Shown in pieces: positions 42,931 through 51,500 of a stretch of 64,000 bases of DNA. The position numbers and the translations under genes are program-made. The stretch is from NCBI RefSeq assembly GCF_052048155.1, contig NZ_JBNAIK010000001.1:62001-126000 (forward strand), read 5' to 3'. The first letter of the stretch is position 1; the number at the start of each line of letters is the position of its first letter. Under the pieces are notes generated by a model. The model had not been told where the DNA came from. It was given only the letters and a program-made list of their open reading frames with translations, and did not search any database. The stretch comes from HIMB114 sp052048155 (GTDB taxonomy: Bacteria; Pseudomonadota; Alphaproteobacteria; Pelagibacterales; Pelagibacteraceae).

Positions 42931-43409
42931 TGTTTAGTATTGGTAAAACGTATAAAATTTTATTTGTTATAAACATTTTAATACTTTCAACAGTTTATTA
43001 CATCGAGTATGGCATGGGTGTTTATGCTTGCAATCTCTGCAAATATCAAAGGATTCCTTATTTTTTAAATTTAATTATTTTAACTTTTTTAATTTTTGAC
43101 AAAATTAAATTTTTTAAATTTCTTTATATTTTAATTTTATCAATTTCTATAAACATACTGGTCTCATTTTATCACGTCGGTATTGAACAAAAAATTTTTT
43201 CTGAAACAGAAGTTTGCTCTATTAAGAAAAATACTAATAATACAAGCGATCTTTTGAAGCAATTAGAAAAACAGGGTATGTCTGGCTGCTCTAAAGTAAC
43301 TTTTAGATTATTTGGATTATCGCTTTCAACACTAAACTTGTTAACAAATTTATCTTTTTTGGTAATATGTATTTATATTTTTAGAAATGAACAAAGACAG
43401 AAAAATTGA
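42930..43409 (+). CDS. Disulfide bond formation protein DsbB
   Basis: This 159-residue protein has four membrane helices. The two redox pairs of DsbB are in place: Cys34 and Cys37 (CNLCKYQR) on the first periplasmic loop, and Cys98 and Cys122 on the second. DsbB reoxidises periplasmic DsbA and passes electrons to ubiquinone. The gene overlaps coq7, a ubiquinone-synthesis gene, by 23 bases, a functionally sensible pairing. No dsbA is in the window. Confidence 0.9.
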   Translation: MFSIGKTYKILFVINILILSTVYYIEYGMGVYACNLCKYQRIPYFLNLIILTFLIFDKIKFFKFLYILILSISINILVSFYHVGIEQKIFSETEVCSIKKNTNNTSDLLKQLEKQGMSGCSKVTFRLFGLSLSTLNLLTNLSFLVICIYIFRNEQRQKN

Positions 43410-43923
43410 AGAAATTATAAGAGTAGATCACGCTGGAGAACGCGGGGCAGTCAATATTTATGATGGACAACTTTTGGCATTACAACTTTTAAAATCAGAT
43501 CCAGAAATGGAAAGTAAAATTGCTGAAATGAAAGAGCATGAAAAAGAGCATTTAAAGTATTTTGAGCAACAACTTGCTGAAAGAAAAGTTAGACCTACAT
43601 TGTTAATACCGTTATGGGATTTGCTTGGCGTAAGCTTAGGTTTTGTTACGGGACTAATGGGAAAAAAAGCTACAATGCTTTGTACAGCTTCGGTGGAAGA
43701 AGTAATAGATAAACATTATCTATCTCAAATTGAACATTTGGAATCTGAAAAAACTGAAGAGAAAGAATTATTAAAAAAAATAAAAAAATTCAGACAAGAA
43801 GAACTAGAACATCGTGATATTGCTTATGAAGAAGGTGCGACTAAAAAAGGAGCGTATGGTATCTTAGACTTTGCGATAAAAACAGGATCTAAACTTGCTA
43901 TTGAAGTTGCAAAGAGAATTTAA
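43387..43923 (+). CDS. coq7: Demethoxyubiquinone hydroxylase Coq7
   Basis: This 178-residue diiron monooxygenase performs the last hydroxylation in ubiquinone synthesis. The ferritin-like four-helix motifs are complete: DHAGERGAVNIYDGQ (first Glu), EHEKEHLKYFE (Glu-x-x-His), the middle SVEEVIDKHY, and EELEHRDIA (Glu-x-x-His). Length is that of the bacterial Coq7 family. It ends one base before the stop of the converging HNH gene. Confidence 0.95.
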   Translation: MNKDRKIEEIIRVDHAGERGAVNIYDGQLLALQLLKSDPEMESKIAEMKEHEKEHLKYFEQQLAERKVRPTLLIPLWDLLGVSLGFVTGLMGKKATMLCTASVEEVIDKHYLSQIEHLESEKTEEKELLKKIKKFRQEELEHRDIAYEEGATKKGAYGILDFAIKTGSKLAIEVAKRI

Positions 43924-44493
43924 TTAAGGTTCAAGCTTAACATCCCAATAAAGATAATCCAACCAACTTTCATGTAAAAAATTCGGAGGAAAGTGTCTTC
44001 CATTTCGATGAAGTTGCTCTTCTGTTGGTTTATAAGGTTGTACTGATGGAATCATTCCACATGCTTTAGGCATTTTACCACCTTTTCTTACATTGCATGG
44101 GGAGCATGCTGTTGCTACATTTTCCCAAGTCGTCAAACCTCCTAAAGATTTTGGAACAACATGATCAAAAGTTAAATTTTTTTTATCACCGCAATACAAG
44201 CAAGTAAATTTATCTCTTAAAAAAACATTAAATCTTGTAAAATTGGGAAACTCTGATGGTTTTACAAAATGTTTCAATGAAATTACGCTGGGTAACTTCA
44301 TAGAAAAAGATGGGCTTCTTATCTCTCTATCGTATGTTGATACAATATTTACTCTGTCCAAAAAAACATCTCTAACTGCATCCTGCCAACTCCATAATGA
44401 TAAGGGATAATAACTTAAAGGTCTATAATCGGCATTTAAAACAAGCGCCGGACATTTTTCAAGCGGCAAATATTCACTTGATGATGCAATCAT
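43924..44493 (-). CDS. HNH endonuclease-family protein
   Basis: This 189-residue protein has an HNH nuclease core: CLYCGDKKNLTFDHVVPKS (two zinc Cys plus the catalytic His), then the Asn in WENVATACSPCNVRKGGK with a second CxxC pair. A conserved N-terminal segment (CPALVLNADYRPLSYYPLS) marks the chromosomal alphaproteobacterial and cyanobacterial group, which is not linked to phage. The biological target is unknown. It lies just downstream of the esterase on the same strand. Confidence 0.88.
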   Translation of the reverse strand: MIASSSEYLPLEKCPALVLNADYRPLSYYPLSLWSWQDAVRDVFLDRVNIVSTYDREIRSPSFSMKLPSVISLKHFVKPSEFPNFTRFNVFLRDKFTCLYCGDKKNLTFDHVVPKSLGGLTTWENVATACSPCNVRKGGKMPKACGMIPSVQPYKPTEEQLHRNGRHFPPNFLHESWLDYLYWDVKLEP

Positions 44494-44537
44494 ATTTAAA
44501 AATTACATATATTTATAACTAATCGCAAGTTAAACTT

Positions 44538-45182
44538 TTATGAAGTTAAGTTTTTTATAAAGTCTAGTCCATCACTCAAACCGTCGGGCGATATAGAATG
44601 TCCTAAGCCCTCATAAGCTTTACAATCAACTTCGAAATCTTTTTTTTTCAAAAATTCAACTGATTTATACATTTCATCTATTGGAACTATTTCATCAATA
44701 TTGCCATGCAAAAATCTCATTCTAGGTTTAGAAATTAGTTCTTTTTCTAATAATTCGTAATTATAAATCTTGCCTGAATATCCTAGCACACCAGCAATTT
44801 TTTTCTTCTGTCTTATTGCATACTGGATGCTCATCATAGTTCCTTGGGAAAAACCAACTAGAATTAATTTGTTATGCTCTATTTTAAGATCATCTAATTT
44901 TTGATCAATTATTTCTTGAAGTTTTTCTAAAGAAACTAAACTTTCTTGAGTAATTTTATCGTTATCTGTTTGCATCAAATCAAACCACTCAAATCCAGCT
45001 GGGTTAACTTGACATGAATTTGGAGCGTTTGGAACGCAAAAAAAAGCATCTGGCAAAAATCTTTGCCAATATGTGGCAATTGAAAACAAATCATTAGAAT
45101 CTGCTCCATACCCATGTAAAATGAAAATTAATTTACTGCAATTCTCTGATGTATTTTTTAATTCTAAATATTTAAGAGACAT
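44538..45182 (-). CDS. Phospholipase/carboxylesterase-family alpha/beta hydrolase
   Basis: This 214-residue serine hydrolase has the oxyanion region FILHGYGADSNDLF, nucleophile GFSQGTMMSIQ (Ser about residue 118), Asp in HGNIDEIVPI, and His in GLGHSISPDG. This is the acyl-protein-thioesterase-like carboxylesterase family. The substrate is not deducible. It diverges from the HIG1 gene. Confidence 0.9.
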   Translation of the reverse strand: MSLKYLELKNTSENCSKLIFILHGYGADSNDLFSIATYWQRFLPDAFFCVPNAPNSCQVNPAGFEWFDLMQTDNDKITQESLVSLEKLQEIIDQKLDDLKIEHNKLILVGFSQGTMMSIQYAIRQKKKIAGVLGYSGKIYNYELLEKELISKPRMRFLHGNIDEIVPIDEMYKSVEFLKKKDFEVDCKAYEGLGHSISPDGLSDGLDFIKNLTS

Positions 45183-45224
45183 TTTTTGTTATCTTTAATA
45201 CTTTTTTATGCTAGAGACAAACCA

Positions 45225-45428
45225 ATGTCAGAAAATACATTAAAATTTATTGCTATTTTAGCTATGATATCAGTAGCTGTAGTTCTTATCAGAGGGTTAA
45301 AAACGTTTTTTAAAGGCGGTGATTTAGATAGCAAGAGAAAGAGTAACAAATTAATGCAAATGAGAATAATGCTTCAATTTTGTGCCATAGTGATTTTAAT
45401 GTCTTTAGCATATGTAACGGGCAAATAA
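45225..45428 (+). CDS. HIG1-domain (hypoxia-induced-like) twin-helix membrane protein
   Basis: This 67-residue protein has two membrane helices joined by a basic loop (SKRKSNKLMQMRIMLQ) that carries the HIG1 signature. Eukaryotic and bacterial relatives associate with respiratory supercomplexes or cytochrome oxidase. The ATG at 45225 gives the usual length; an upstream in-frame start at 45186 would lack support. It converges on the TlpA-like gene with no gap. Confidence 0.8.
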   Translation: MSENTLKFIAILAMISVAVVLIRGLKTFFKGGDLDSKRKSNKLMQMRIMLQFCAIVILMSLAYVTGK

Positions 45429-45959
45429 CTAATAAGACTTAACCCATTCAATAAATTTTGGATCTGTAAAGTCAATATCGCCTATAACTCTTGCAACTTC
45501 TTTTTTGTCTGAATTTACAATTAATGTTATTGGTATACCTCTTAATCCAAACTCTCTAGTTAACTTTAAATCATTATCAAAATAACTTGTTAAATTTTTA
45601 ATTGAAAGATTATCTAAAAAACTTTGAATATCCTCAAATTTCTTTTTTTCTATATTAATTAAAATTATCTTTAACTGATCTCGAGATGTTTGGCCATATA
45701 AACGATCTAGCTTTGGAAGTTCTTTTTTGCAAGGAGCACACCATGTCGCCCAGAAATTAATTAGAGTTAATTTTGAGGAAAAATCATTAAAAATGATTGT
45801 TTTACCATCTTTGTTTTTAACCTCGATGTTCGGTAGTAATTTTGGATTTGTTTGAAGTATTATGTTGGTAAACGATTTACTTATATTGGGTTGTGAATAT
45901 CCACTATTAGTATTATGAATAAAAAATATAAATAAAAATAATATAAAATTGCGAAACAT
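45429..45959 (-). CDS. TlpA/ResA-like periplasmic thioredoxin
   Basis: This 176-residue exported thioredoxin-like protein has an N-terminal signal or anchor (about 1-18) and the redox motif WATWCAPCKKELP with Cys74 and Cys77. The cis-Pro segment GLRGIPITLIVN is also present. Relatives reduce apocytochromes or oxidase subunits. The cytochrome c genes and SCO1 in this window are plausible clients (inference). It diverges from argH with 19 bases between starts. Confidence 0.88.
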   Translation of the reverse strand: MFRNFILFLFIFFIHNTNSGYSQPNISKSFTNIILQTNPKLLPNIEVKNKDGKTIIFNDFSSKLTLINFWATWCAPCKKELPKLDRLYGQTSRDQLKIILINIEKKKFEDIQSFLDNLSIKNLTSYFDNDLKLTREFGLRGIPITLIVNSDKKEVARVIGDIDFTDPKFIEWVKSY

Positions 45960-45978
45960 AAATTAATATTAAATTAAT

Positions 45979-47367
45979 ATGGGCAAAACTAAAACAAATA
46001 AAGTTTGGGGTACAAGAATGAAATCTAAACCTTCAGAACTTTTAACTAAAATAAATGCATCAATAGATGTCGATAAAGAATTATATCAACAAGATATCAA
46101 TGGTTCTATTGCTCATTGTAAAATGCTAGCAAAACAAAAAATTATCAAATCAGATATCTCTAAAAAAATTGTAAATGGACTTGAAAAAATTAGAAAAGAA
46201 ATTCAATCAAAAAAGTTTAAATTTTCACAATCAAATGAGGATATCCATTTGAACATTGAAAAAAGGCTTTTTGAAATTATTGGACCGAACGCAGGATTTT
46301 TACATATAGCAAGATCAAGAAATGACCAGGTTACTACAGACTTTAAATTATGGGTCATTGATGCCTCACAAAATTTAAACATAGAAATTAAAAAATTAAT
46401 TAAAGCATTAATAAAATTAGCTGAAAAAAATAAAAATGTGATTATGCCTGGCTTTACACATTTAAAAAATGCTCAACCAGTTTTATTTTCCCATTATCTA
46501 TTGGCATATATTGAAATGTTCAAAAGAGATCATAAAAAATTCACAAATGTGATCAAAAATACATCTGAGAATCCTTTAGGATCTGCTGCACTAGCAGGAA
46601 CAGGTTTCGCAATCGACAGATTTTATACTTCAAAACAATTAGGATTTTTAAAACCAACTGATAATTCAATAGATGGAGTGTCTGATAGAGATTATGCGAT
46701 AGAATTTTTATTTGTATCAAGTCTTTGCTCCATGCACTTATCAAGACTTGCTGAAGAAATTATTTTATGGAACTCAGATATTGTCAATATGATTAATATT
46801 AACGATAAAATGCTTACAGGTTCATCAATCATGCCTCAGAAAAAAAACCCGGATGGCGCCGAACTATTAAGAGGTAAATCTGGCGCTATATATGGAAACT
46901 TAAACTCTCTATTAGTTACAATGAAAGGATTACCTTTGTCTTACTTCAAAGATATGCAAGAAGATAAGAAGCCGGTATTTGAAACTTTTAAAATATTAAA
47001 TTTAAATCTTAAAATAGCAAAAGAGTTGGTAGAAAGTATATCTCCCAACAAAGCAATTATGAAAAAATTTGCAAATTATGGCTACACAACTGCTACGGAT
47101 TTTGCAGACTATCTCGTAAAAAAAGGTTTAAGTTTTAGAGAGGCGCATAAAAAATCTGCAAAATTAGTTAATATCGCAGAAAAGAAAAATTTATCTTTAA
47201 ATGAATTAAGCTTCTCTGAAATTAAGAAAATTGACAAATTAATCAAACCTGATGTGATAAAAGCTTTAAAAATTGAAAATTCTGTTAATTCCAAAACCTC
47301 TTATGGTGGAACTTCAATAAAAAATGTAGTTAAAATGTTAAAGAAATTAAAAAAGGAATTTAAATGA
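45979..47367 (+). CDS. argH: Argininosuccinate lyase
   Basis: This 462-residue enzyme splits argininosuccinate to arginine and fumarate, the last step of arginine synthesis. Superfamily motifs are present: SRNDQVTTDFKLW (about 113-125), GFTHLKNAQPVLFSHY with the catalytic His, and the signature GSSIMPQKKNPDGAELLRGK with the catalytic Ser loop. The stop TGA shares bases with the start of the small lipoprotein gene (ATGA). Confidence 0.97.
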   Translation: MGKTKTNKVWGTRMKSKPSELLTKINASIDVDKELYQQDINGSIAHCKMLAKQKIIKSDISKKIVNGLEKIRKEIQSKKFKFSQSNEDIHLNIEKRLFEIIGPNAGFLHIARSRNDQVTTDFKLWVIDASQNLNIEIKKLIKALIKLAEKNKNVIMPGFTHLKNAQPVLFSHYLLAYIEMFKRDHKKFTNVIKNTSENPLGSAALAGTGFAIDRFYTSKQLGFLKPTDNSIDGVSDRDYAIEFLFVSSLCSMHLSRLAEEIILWNSDIVNMININDKMLTGSSIMPQKKNPDGAELLRGKSGAIYGNLNSLLVTMKGLPLSYFKDMQEDKKPVFETFKILNLNLKIAKELVESISPNKAIMKKFANYGYTTATDFADYLVKKGLSFREAHKKSAKLVNIAEKKNLSLNELSFSEIKKIDKLIKPDVIKALKIENSVNSKTSYGGTSIKNVVKMLKKLKKEFK

Positions 47368-47477
47368 AAAAAATATCTCTCTTAGTATTAATTTTATCAT
47401 TTATGTTTACTTCGTGTGGAAAAAAGGGACCGCCTGTTTACCAAGAGAAAACTAATTTAATTTTAAAACAATCCTAA
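47364..47477 (+). CDS. LptM-type small lipoprotein
   Basis: This 37-residue precursor lipoprotein has a basic start (MKK), a hydrophobic helix and lipobox FTSC with Cys18, followed by the family hallmark GKKGPPVY. LptM (YifL) proteins associate with the LptD/LptE lipopolysaccharide translocon. It overlaps argH by four bases and is followed six bases later by lysA, the usual argH-lptM-lysA order in alphaproteobacteria. It is easily missed because of its size. Confidence 0.88.
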   Translation: MKKISLLVLILSFMFTSCGKKGPPVYQEKTNLILKQS

Positions 47478-47483
47478 ATCTAA

Positions 47484-48716
47484 ATGGATTACTTAAAGAC
47501 GAAAAATAAAAAGCTTTTTATAAATAATTTTGATTTAAAAAAAATTGTAAAAAAATATAAAACTCCATTTTATATTTATTCAGCAGACCAGATAAAAAAA
47601 AATATTAAGTTAGTTCAATCATCTTTAAAGAAAAGTAATCCACTAATTTGCTACGCTGTTAAAGCTAATTCAAATATCCAAGTAATAAGAGAATTAAAAA
47701 AAAATAATGTTGGAGCAGACGTTGTATCTGCTGGGGAATTAAAATTGGCACTAAAAGCGGGAATTAGTCCAAAAAAAATAGTATTTTCTGGAGTCGGCAA
47801 AACTGAGGATGAAATAAAATTTGCTATTCAAAAGGGAATATTGTCAATTAATGCTGAGTCAGAAAGTGAGATTCTTTCAATAAATAAAATTTCAAAAAAA
47901 TTAAATAAAATCGTTAAAATAGGTATTAGAATTAATCCCAACGTAAAGGCTAAAACAAACAAAAAAATAGCAACAGGAACCAAGGTTAACAAATTTGGAG
48001 TAAGTGTCAGTGATTTTTTTCAAATTTTAAATTCAAAAAAAAATCTCAAAAATATCAAAATCCACTTATTAAGTGTTCATATTGGAAGTCAAATTAAAGA
48101 TATAGGTGCTTATAAAAAAGTTTTGAAATTAATATCTAAACTTTTATTAAAATTAAGAAAAACTAATCATGAAGTTGATTATGTAGATTTAGGTGGAGGA
48201 ATGGGAATTCCTTATTATAAAGATGATAAAAATTTTGATTTTAAAAAATTCGGAAAAGAGGTTGCAAAGTTTTATAATAAACAAAAAATTAAAATAATTT
48301 TTGAGATAGGAAGATTCTTAACGGGAAATGCTGGAATAATAATCTCAAAAGTTATTTATGTAAAAAAAACAAGAGAAAAGTATTTTATTATTATAGATAC
48401 AGGAATGAATGATATGGCAAGATCTGCTATCTATGAAGCCTTTCATGAAATTTTACCAATTGAAAAAAATTCTAAAAAATTCAATAAAAAAATTGAATTT
48501 GTGGGCCCTATTTGTGAAAGTAGTGATACTTTTGGAATTTATAAAAACTATTCAATTCTGAAAGAAGGAGACTTAGTATGCATTACAAACTGCGGTGCAT
48601 ACGGAAGAACTTTAAGTTCTAATTATAATATGCGACCTTTAATAGAAGAAATTATTGTAGATAAAAAGAAATTAAAGTCTGTAAGAAAAAGACAGAAAAT
48701 TGAAAATATAATCTAA
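47484..48716 (+). CDS. lysA: Diaminopimelate decarboxylase
   Basis: This 410-residue PLP enzyme converts meso-diaminopimelate to lysine, completing the pathway to which dapD and dapE here belong. The PLP lysine is in CYAVKANSN (about residue 59). It also has SVHIGSQI, DLGGGMGIPYY, EIGRFLTGNAG and the active-site Cys in CESSDTFG. It is very Lys-rich on the surface, as are many proteins here. The plsC GTG follows one base after the stop. Confidence 0.96.
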   Translation: MDYLKTKNKKLFINNFDLKKIVKKYKTPFYIYSADQIKKNIKLVQSSLKKSNPLICYAVKANSNIQVIRELKKNNVGADVVSAGELKLALKAGISPKKIVFSGVGKTEDEIKFAIQKGILSINAESESEILSINKISKKLNKIVKIGIRINPNVKAKTNKKIATGTKVNKFGVSVSDFFQILNSKKNLKNIKIHLLSVHIGSQIKDIGAYKKVLKLISKLLLKLRKTNHEVDYVDLGGGMGIPYYKDDKNFDFKKFGKEVAKFYNKQKIKIIFEIGRFLTGNAGIIISKVIYVKKTREKYFIIIDTGMNDMARSAIYEAFHEILPIEKNSKKFNKKIEFVGPICESSDTFGIYKNYSILKEGDLVCITNCGAYGRTLSSNYNMRPLIEEIIVDKKKLKSVRKRQKIENII

Positions 48717-48717
48717 A

Positions 48718-49404
48718 GTGATTTTTTTTAGATCTTTAATATTTAATATATTTTTATATCTAGGAATTATTACTTGTTGTTTAATTGCAATACCGCTTTT
48801 AATTTTACCATCATCTTTTTTGAGGAAATTAAGTTCATTATTAGGCTGGTATTTTATTTTTTTGTGTAAGATTTTACTAAATACTAAAGTAAATATTATA
48901 GGATCTGAAAAACTAAAAACTGAACATAAATTTTTTATTGCTTCTGCACATCAATCAATGTTTGAAACTTTTGTATATAATTACATAGTACCGAACAATT
49001 TTTTTGTTCTTAAAAAAGAATTAATGAGTATTCCAGTGTTTGGTTGGTGCTTAAAAAAACTAAATTGTATTCCAATTGATCGTGGGAAAACTACTAAAAA
49101 TAACTTAAATTTTTCAGACCAAATCATGCAAAATATTTCTAATGGAAAAACGTTAATCATTTTTCCTCAAGGAACTCGAGTACCTTACAATGAAAATGTT
49201 CCACTTAAAAAGGGCGCTAGAAGAATATATGAAAACTTAAATATAGCCTGTCTGCCAATTAAACTAGATACTGGTAAGGTTTGGCCAAAAAAAAATTTTT
49301 TAAAATATCCTGGAGAAATTAATTTTATCTTTAAAGATATTATTGAACCAAATCTGACAGGAGAAGAGTTTTTGAAAAAACTTGAAGAATCTTTTTATAA
49401 TTAA
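48718..49404 (+). CDS. plsC: 1-acyl-sn-glycerol-3-phosphate acyltransferase
   Basis: This 228-residue membrane-associated acyltransferase makes phosphatidic acid. An N-terminal helix (about 8-30) precedes the catalytic motif SAHQSMFET, which reads H-x4-E instead of the usual H-x4-D. It is followed by IPIDRGK and the acceptor-binding FPQGTRVP. The Glu variant is known in alphaproteobacterial PlsC proteins. The start is GTG. It overlaps the converging tyrA gene by four bases. Confidence 0.88.
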   Translation: MIFFRSLIFNIFLYLGIITCCLIAIPLLILPSSFLRKLSSLLGWYFIFLCKILLNTKVNIIGSEKLKTEHKFFIASAHQSMFETFVYNYIVPNNFFVLKKELMSIPVFGWCLKKLNCIPIDRGKTTKNNLNFSDQIMQNISNGKTLIIFPQGTRVPYNENVPLKKGARRIYENLNIACLPIKLDTGKVWPKKNFLKYPGEINFIFKDIIEPNLTGEEFLKKLEESFYN

Positions 49405-50273
49405 TTTTTATCTAAACCTGCTTCAATAATTTTTTCTCTTATTTCTTTTGTTTTTTTAAATTTTTCAAATAAAAACTTTCCATCATTATTTTTAATTGCA
49501 TCTAAGATTTTAGATAAATCACTATTAAACTTTTCTAACAATGAGATAATTTCTGTTTTATTGCTCAACATAATATCTCTCCACATAGTAGGGTCTGAAG
49601 ACGCAATTCTAGTAAAGTCCCTGAACCCACTGGCACTAAATTTTATAACTTCAGACTTAATGTCATCTTCTAATTCACTTGCAGTACCTACAATGTTATA
49701 TGCTATCAAATGAGGTATATGACTTGTTATGGCCATAATAGAATCATGATCTTTAGAATTCATTGTTTCTATTTTTGATCCTAAATTTTTCCAAATATCA
49801 TTAATTTTTTTTATGTGTGTTTCGTCACAAAGTTCACAAGTATTAGAAATAAACCATTTGTTTTTAAACAAATCTTTAAATCCATTTTCCGGACCACTTT
49901 TTTCAGTTCCTGCAATCGGATGACCTGGCACAAAAACTTTATTCTTTAGAAATTCATTCGCTAGCTTTATAACCTCAACCTTAGATGATCCAACATCTGT
50001 TATAATTGTTTGATCTAAATTAAGTTTTGAAAGATCATTAAAAATATTTTTGTAAGCACTTATTGGTGTACAAATAAAAATAAATTCTGATTTCTCAACG
50101 TCTTTATTAATTTTAGTATTATAACTATCTGCCAAAGATAAACTTTTACTTTTTTTAAGATTATCCTCTGACACATCAATACAGTTAATCAAAACTTTTG
50201 AATAATTGTGCCTGATTGCTCTAGCAAGAGAAGAGCCAATTAAACCAATTCCAATTATTGTAATATTATTCAT
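49401..50273 (-). CDS. Prephenate/arogenate dehydrogenase
   Basis: This 290-residue NAD(P)-dependent enzyme makes the tyrosine precursor. It has the N-terminal Rossmann motif IIGIGLIGSSLARAI, TDVGSSKVEVIK, GHPIAGTEKSGPENG with the catalytic His, and SHIPHLIAYNIVG. The best-fitting family is the TyrC/TyrA single-domain type. It shares one base with hisC upstream. The hisC-tyrA pair next to metX-metW is a known alphaproteobacterial order. Confidence 0.93.
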   Translation of the reverse strand: MNNITIIGIGLIGSSLARAIRHNYSKVLINCIDVSEDNLKKSKSLSLADSYNTKINKDVEKSEFIFICTPISAYKNIFNDLSKLNLDQTIITDVGSSKVEVIKLANEFLKNKVFVPGHPIAGTEKSGPENGFKDLFKNKWFISNTCELCDETHIKKINDIWKNLGSKIETMNSKDHDSIMAITSHIPHLIAYNIVGTASELEDDIKSEVIKFSASGFRDFTRIASSDPTMWRDIMLSNKTEIISLLEKFNSDLSKILDAIKNNDGKFLFEKFKKTKEIREKIIEAGLDKN

Positions 50274-51346
50274 TAAAAATTTTTATCCAAAATATCTAAA
50301 AAAGTTTTATTTTCCTCATCGGTACCAATAGTAACTCTTAATGAATTTTTTATACCATAAGTATTCATTTTTCTTAGTAAGATTTTATTATTTATAAATA
50401 TATCAAAAGCTTGTTCTGAGTTAAGTTTAGCATTATCAAAATTTAATAAGAAAAAATTTGCTACAGGATCATTTGTTATAATGTTTTTTGAGGAAATTTT
50501 TTCAAAAATAATTTTTGACCATTTCTCATTATGTTCGACATTTTTTTTAATCCATTCATCATCTAAAATTGCAGCACATCCAGCTTTTTCAGCTATACCA
50601 GATATATTAAAAGGAGGTCGAAATAAGTTTGCAGCTTCTATAATTTCTTTGGAACCATAACCCCATCCTAATCTTAGATTAGCTAATCCAAAAATTTTAG
50701 AAAAAGTTCTAGAAACAACTGTATTTTTGGAATTTTTAAAAATATCTAAACCACTTTTATAATCATTTTTGGTTACAAATTCTGCATATGCATCATCAAC
50801 CATCAGTAAAATATTTTCTGGCAAATTTTTTCTTAATTTCATAAGCTCATCAGAATTAATATACGTTCCAGATGGATTGTTAGGATTTGCAATGAAAACT
50901 ATTTTTGTTTTATTTGTTACTAACTTTAAAGCTTCGCTAACAGAAAATTTATTATTTTCATTTTTTGCAAACCTGACTACTGCACCATTTAATTGCGAGT
51001 AAATTCTGTACATTAAAAATGAGTCTTCGGACATAATTACTTCATCATCTTTATTCAAAAATGATTGGCATATTAAACTTATAATTTCATCAGAACCTGA
51101 GCCAATTAGAATTTGATCTTCATTTATAGAGAATTTTTTAGCAATTGTTTCTTTTAATTTGCTACTTTTGCCATCAGGATATTTTTTTAAATTAAAACCA
51201 CTCTTAAATATCTCTAGAACCTTGGGCGAAGGACCAAGAGCAGACTCATTCGCAGATAATTTAACTGGATTTGAAACATTTTGGATATTTGATAGTCCAC
51301 CAATATACAAATCTACATTTACAGTTTTTGGCTTTGGTAAAGTCAT
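50273..51346 (-). CDS. hisC: Histidinol-phosphate / aromatic aminotransferase
   Basis: This 357-residue fold-type I PLP aminotransferase has KLSANESALGPSP at the N-terminus, IANPNNPSGTYI, the Asp-Tyr of VDDAYAEF and the PLP lysine in SRTFSKIFGLANLRLGWG (about residue 214). Paired with prephenate dehydrogenase it could act on histidinol phosphate, on aromatic keto acids, or on both. It diverges from metX, with the riboswitch promoter in the shared 154-base gap. Confidence 0.92.
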   Translation of the reverse strand: MTLPKPKTVNVDLYIGGLSNIQNVSNPVKLSANESALGPSPKVLEIFKSGFNLKKYPDGKSSKLKETIAKKFSINEDQILIGSGSDEIISLICQSFLNKDDEVIMSEDSFLMYRIYSQLNGAVVRFAKNENNKFSVSEALKLVTNKTKIVFIANPNNPSGTYINSDELMKLRKNLPENILLMVDDAYAEFVTKNDYKSGLDIFKNSKNTVVSRTFSKIFGLANLRLGWGYGSKEIIEAANLFRPPFNISGIAEKAGCAAILDDEWIKKNVEHNEKWSKIIFEKISSKNIITNDPVANFFLLNFDNAKLNSEQAFDIFINNKILLRKMNTYGIKNSLRVTIGTDEENKTFLDILDKNF

Positions 51347-51397
51347 TTTTCAAGTACTTACAACACTTCTAGAATACAATCAAAAGAAGTTGATAGT

Positions 51398-51426
51398 TTG
51401 ACAAAGAATCAGCCTTTTAGTACAAA
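51398..51426 (+). promoter_or_regulatory. Promoter of metX
   Basis: A perfect TTGACA (51398-51403) is followed after 17 bases by TACAAA (51421-51426). The predicted start at about 51433 coincides with the 5' edge of the SAM riboswitch. Confidence 0.7.
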
Positions 51427-51429
51427 ACG

Positions 51430-51478
51430 GCACCGCCGATTTACCGAATTGCGGGCGATAACAAACAGCTAAAGAGGA
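51430..51478 (+). promoter_or_regulatory. SAM-II-type riboswitch before metX
   Basis: The leader carries the SAM-II core. Stem CGCC/GGCG (51434-51437 with 51453-51456) encloses the conserved loop GATTTACCGAATTGC, and 3' of it comes the conserved GCTAAAGAGGA. In SAM-II aptamers this 3' segment folds back as a pseudoknot that hides the ribosome site, here AGAGGA. The gene downstream is a methionine-synthesis enzyme, as expected. A SAM-V variant, also found in marine bacteria, shares this core and cannot be fully excluded. Confidence 0.85.
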
Positions 51479-51496
51479 AATCGCTAAGCGATTTTT
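51477..51496 (+). terminator. Hairpin between SAM riboswitch and metX start
   Basis: AAATCGC (51478-51484) pairs with GCGATTT (51488-51494) around TAA. A T-run continues to 51496, and the ATG follows at 51501. It may be an attenuator or may bring the distant ribosome site near the ATG. Confidence 0.55.
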
Positions 51497-51500
51497 AAAA

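Noticed and set aside
43924..44493. HNH gene as sign of a mobile element or restriction system
   Set aside because: The conserved N-terminus is that of chromosomal HNH proteins; no methylase, repeat, integrase or phage gene adjoins it.
45186..45224. Upstream start for the HIG1 protein
   Set aside because: It lies four bases from the divergent esterase start, and the extra 13 residues do not match the family; the ATG at 45225 does.
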